Below, in pieces: positions 62,259 to 64,000 of a stretch of DNA of 64,000 nucleotides (its first letter is position 1; the number at the start of each line of letters is the position of its first letter). The notes below the pieces were generated by a model, which was given only the letters and a program-made list of their open reading frames with translations, had not been told where the DNA came from and did no database searches. The DNA comes from Prolixibacteraceae bacterium (GTDB lineage: Bacteria > Bacteroidota > Bacteroidia > Bacteroidales > Prolixibacteraceae), in NCBI GenBank assembly GCA_028683385.1, contig JAQUIJ010000004.1, forward strand, positions 213,416-277,415, in the 5' to 3' direction. Both the position numbers and the translations under genes were made by a program.

Positions 62259-63518
62259 CTAATTAGGCAGTTTTTTGATCGCTTTTTCAAGTTTTATCTT
62301 TCTTCCGTTCTTAAATGCGACCAAAGTTGCATCTGGAAAATTGATTCTGGCAGTTTCGAGTAGCCCAGAAATTTTTTCAAAATCAGAAGATTTCCCAGCC
62401 ATGTAATTGTACGTTTCACTAACCTTCATTTCTTCAATTTTACCTAAACCCTTAAAAAGTCCCGATTCGGTCGATAATTTTGCCGGACTGGAAATTAAAT
62501 GAACTTTGTAAATAATCTGATCCTTTTCTTCAGGAGATGACGGTTTCGCAGTTATGTAAACATCTTTGCCAATGTTGAAAGCTGAAAAATGGACATATCG
62601 TTTCGGGTTATTCCGTACATCTTTCAATAATAAATCAAGGCTACTTGATAAATTATTCAAGTTTTGATACAATACAGGGTCATTGATCAGTAGACCAGCA
62701 GAACTGTCGGTAGTGTTCAATTTCTGAATGATCTTGTTGATCCCGGCAACTGATGAGCTGATTTCTGCAAATACAGGGCTAATATTTAATTTAGAAAGTG
62801 AATCGGAGAGTGACGAAAAGTTTTTAATGATGTTGGTAATCTGTCCTGAGTTTTGATTAATCGATTGAGTAATGCTATCCAGGTTGGTTACAATTGAGTT
62901 CACTTTTCCGCTACCAATTATTTTATTCAGTTCAGCCGAGGCTGATTCGATGTTTGCCACAGTTCTATTGATGTTTGCAAAACTTTCAGTCAGATTTTCT
63001 CTGGTTTTCTCATTAAAAACATAGGTAACTACTGTTAATGCCGAATCAAGAGAAGCAATTAGTTCTTCTGCCTTTTTCTTTAATGGAAGTACCTGCATGC
63101 TAACTTGCTCTTTTAAATCACCTTCAGTAGCTCCGGGGATAGTATCATTGGGTTGATAATATTCGCCGGAATGAACAATCTCCATCTTGATGGACTTTGT
63201 TCCCATGATATCACTTGAAACGATCTTTGCAGTAGAACCTTTGGCAATTTTGTAGTTACCCTGAAGCGATAAGGTTACAAAAAGTCGACCGGAATAGTCG
63301 TTCATCAGTTCGATGTCCGAGACCTGTCCAACCTGATAGCCATTTATTGTAACAGTACTTGATTTGAGTAGTCCGTCAATTTTTTCGTAAATAACGTAGT
63401 AATTGGTGTTTCGCTTTAATATGTCGATGCCTTTCAGGAAATTTGTGCCCCAAACAAGGATGGCTGTACAGGCTATAACTAAAAAGCCCAATTTGGTGTA
63501 TTTCGAAATCTTAATCAT
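62259..63518 (-). CDS. MlaD/MCE-family lipid-transport protein with SPOR-like tail
   Basis: 419 residues from the ATG at 63518 (MIKISKYTKLGFLVIACTAILVWG), confirmed by a strong promoter at 63548-63578 that would cut off a longer ORF. One membrane anchor (about 8-26), then an MCE domain (NYYVIYEKIDGLLKSSTVTINGYQVGQVSDIELM), a long helical part (about 130-310), and a C-terminal domain of about 80 residues (YKVHLISSPAKLS ... YMAGKSSDFEKISGLLETA). That tail aligns with the end of the neighbouring gene. Part of a periplasmic lipid shuttle between membranes; the SPOR-like tail may bind peptidoglycan. Confidence 0.88.
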   Translation of the reverse strand: MIKISKYTKLGFLVIACTAILVWGTNFLKGIDILKRNTNYYVIYEKIDGLLKSSTVTINGYQVGQVSDIELMNDYSGRLFVTLSLQGNYKIAKGSTAKIVSSDIMGTKSIKMEIVHSGEYYQPNDTIPGATEGDLKEQVSMQVLPLKKKAEELIASLDSALTVVTYVFNEKTRENLTESFANINRTVANIESASAELNKIIGSGKVNSIVTNLDSITQSINQNSGQITNIIKNFSSLSDSLSKLNISPVFAEISSSVAGINKIIQKLNTTDSSAGLLINDPVLYQNLNNLSSSLDLLLKDVRNNPKRYVHFSAFNIGKDVYITAKPSSPEEKDQIIYKVHLISSPAKLSTESGLFKGLGKIEEMKVSETYNYMAGKSSDFEKISGLLETARINFPDATLVAFKNGRKIKLEKAIKKLPN

Positions 63519-63547
63519 ATTTCTACTAATTTTCTGTTTCCCTGATA

Positions 63548-63578
63548 CAAAGCTATGCAGCATTAATCAGGAAACCAA
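63548..63578 (-). promoter_or_regulatory. Vegetative promoter of the MCE gene
   Basis: On the minus strand TTG (63578-63576), 20 bases, then TAGCTTTG (63555-63548), an exact match to the Bacteroidota consensus. The transcript would start near 63541, giving a leader of about 23 bases to the ATG at 63518. Confidence 0.7.
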
Positions 63579-63612
63579 ATCGTTTTTATTCAATCGGTAT
63601 TTTCCTGACCTG

Positions 63613-64000
63613 TTAATTGGAGTTCGTATTGATGATAGTACGTTTGCCATCAATAAAGTAGACAATAAATGCCTGCGGAAATTTCAATTTAATCTTTTGC
63701 AGTAATGGCGTTATATTATCCATCGATGCTTCTTTCCCAATAAAGTACCGGTAATATTTATCAGTTTTTTCTCTTCTGACTTCTTTCAATCCTTTGAAAT
63801 TTGAGGCAGATGGTTCTACAGGTGTTGTATTGGCTCCAATTTGAACACTATAATAGGTATTGCTGTTTGCTACTTCTCTGTTTGACAAGGTATCCTTTGC
63901 GACCGGTGTTTCATTCGATTTGCTTTTTTCGTCCACCTCAGTTGTTTTTGCAACTTCAGGCTTACTTTCTTCTACCTTAACTGTCTTCTCTATTGGTTTG
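63613..64000 (-). CDS. C-terminal part of a SPOR-like-domain protein, probably a cell-wall amidase
   Basis: The reading frame is open to the right edge (129 codons seen, start outside). A Lys/Glu/Thr-rich linker (KPIEKTVKVEESKPEVAKTT, SKSNETPVAKDTLSNRE) leads to a SPOR-like domain: YYSVQIGANTTPVEPSASNF, KYYRYFIGKEASMDNITPLL and FPQAFIVYFIDGKRTI. In Bacteroidota an N-acetylmuramoyl-L-alanine amidase with such a tail usually precedes an MCE gene, so that is the likely identity. The catalytic part is not visible here. Confidence 0.65.
   Translation of the reverse strand, partial: KPIEKTVKVEESKPEVAKTTEVDEKSKSNETPVAKDTLSNREVANSNTYYSVQIGANTTPVEPSASNFKGLKEVRREKTDKYYRYFIGKEASMDNITPLLQKIKLKFPQAFIVYFIDGKRTIINTNSN

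Overview
The window looks like a chromosomal piece of a free-living Bacteroidota bacterium, probably class Bacteroidia, Marinilabiliales/Prolixibacteraceae-like (this placement is inference). The reasons are moderate AT-richness, promoters of the TTG-N20-TAnnTTTG type (clearest at 63548-63578), few Shine-Dalgarno sites, several families I know mainly from this phylum (HYC_CC_PP-like, DUF6660-like, DUF6913-like and DUF6249-like proteins, RND-TolC fusions), and small palindromic repeats between genes. No tRNA, rRNA, CRISPR array, transposase or prophage gene was found.

Layout. 1-1027: end of a glycosyltransferase. 1164-3413: ECF sigma factor, membrane protein and DUF4097-like surface protein. 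3502-12799: housekeeping and transport genes (CDF exporter, GntP permease, dapA, ligA, pdxH) plus a second ECF sigma operon. 12891-31183: a large copper/heavy-metal island on the minus strand with CopZ-like protein, CopA ATPase, an AraC regulator carrying its own metal-binding motif, a Met-rich micro-membrane protein, DUF302, a complete Cus-type tripartite pump, secreted HMA and Cys-rich proteins, and a second Czc-type pump whose inner-membrane and outer-membrane parts are fused. 32057-42434: an 11-gene plus-strand chemotaxis operon (STAS, CheY, CheA, CheW, one MCP, CheR, a kinase without its phospho-accepting His, CheD, CheB, a hybrid kinase and a response regulator). 43743-50810: assimilatory sulfite reduction and siroheme synthesis (DUF2061, precorrin-2 dehydrogenase, CysJ, CysI, HemD, an NAD(P)-binding protein, CobA). 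51144-60501: J-domain/KTSC protein, second CDF exporter, purT, amino-acid permease, DedA, fRMsr-like GAF protein, pyrBI, YigZ, EamA permease. 60539-64000: dnaA, an MCE protein and the end of a probable cell-wall amidase.

The most interesting signal is the leader of the sulfite-reduction operon. A 37-codon ORF with three near-consecutive Cys codons is followed by a strong hairpin with nine T residues, and a competing pairing is available. It has the full layout of a ribosome-mediated cysteine attenuator in front of genes that make sulfide for cysteine. A second leader of a different kind lies before pyrBI: a terminator hairpin with nine U residues 36 bases before pyrB, read through by a 65-codon ORF that stops just before pyrB, as in enterobacterial UTP-sensing attenuation.

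Other notable points are the HMA-AraC regulator next to copA, a secreted HMA domain also found fused to the CusB-type adaptor, a Gly/Ser/Met-rich insertion in the TolC protein, a pseudo-kinase in the chemotaxis operon, a CheR/CheB-tether-like C-terminus on the MCP, a nine-unit 20-bp tandem array before purT, and an inverted pair of composite palindromic repeats between cusA and tolC.
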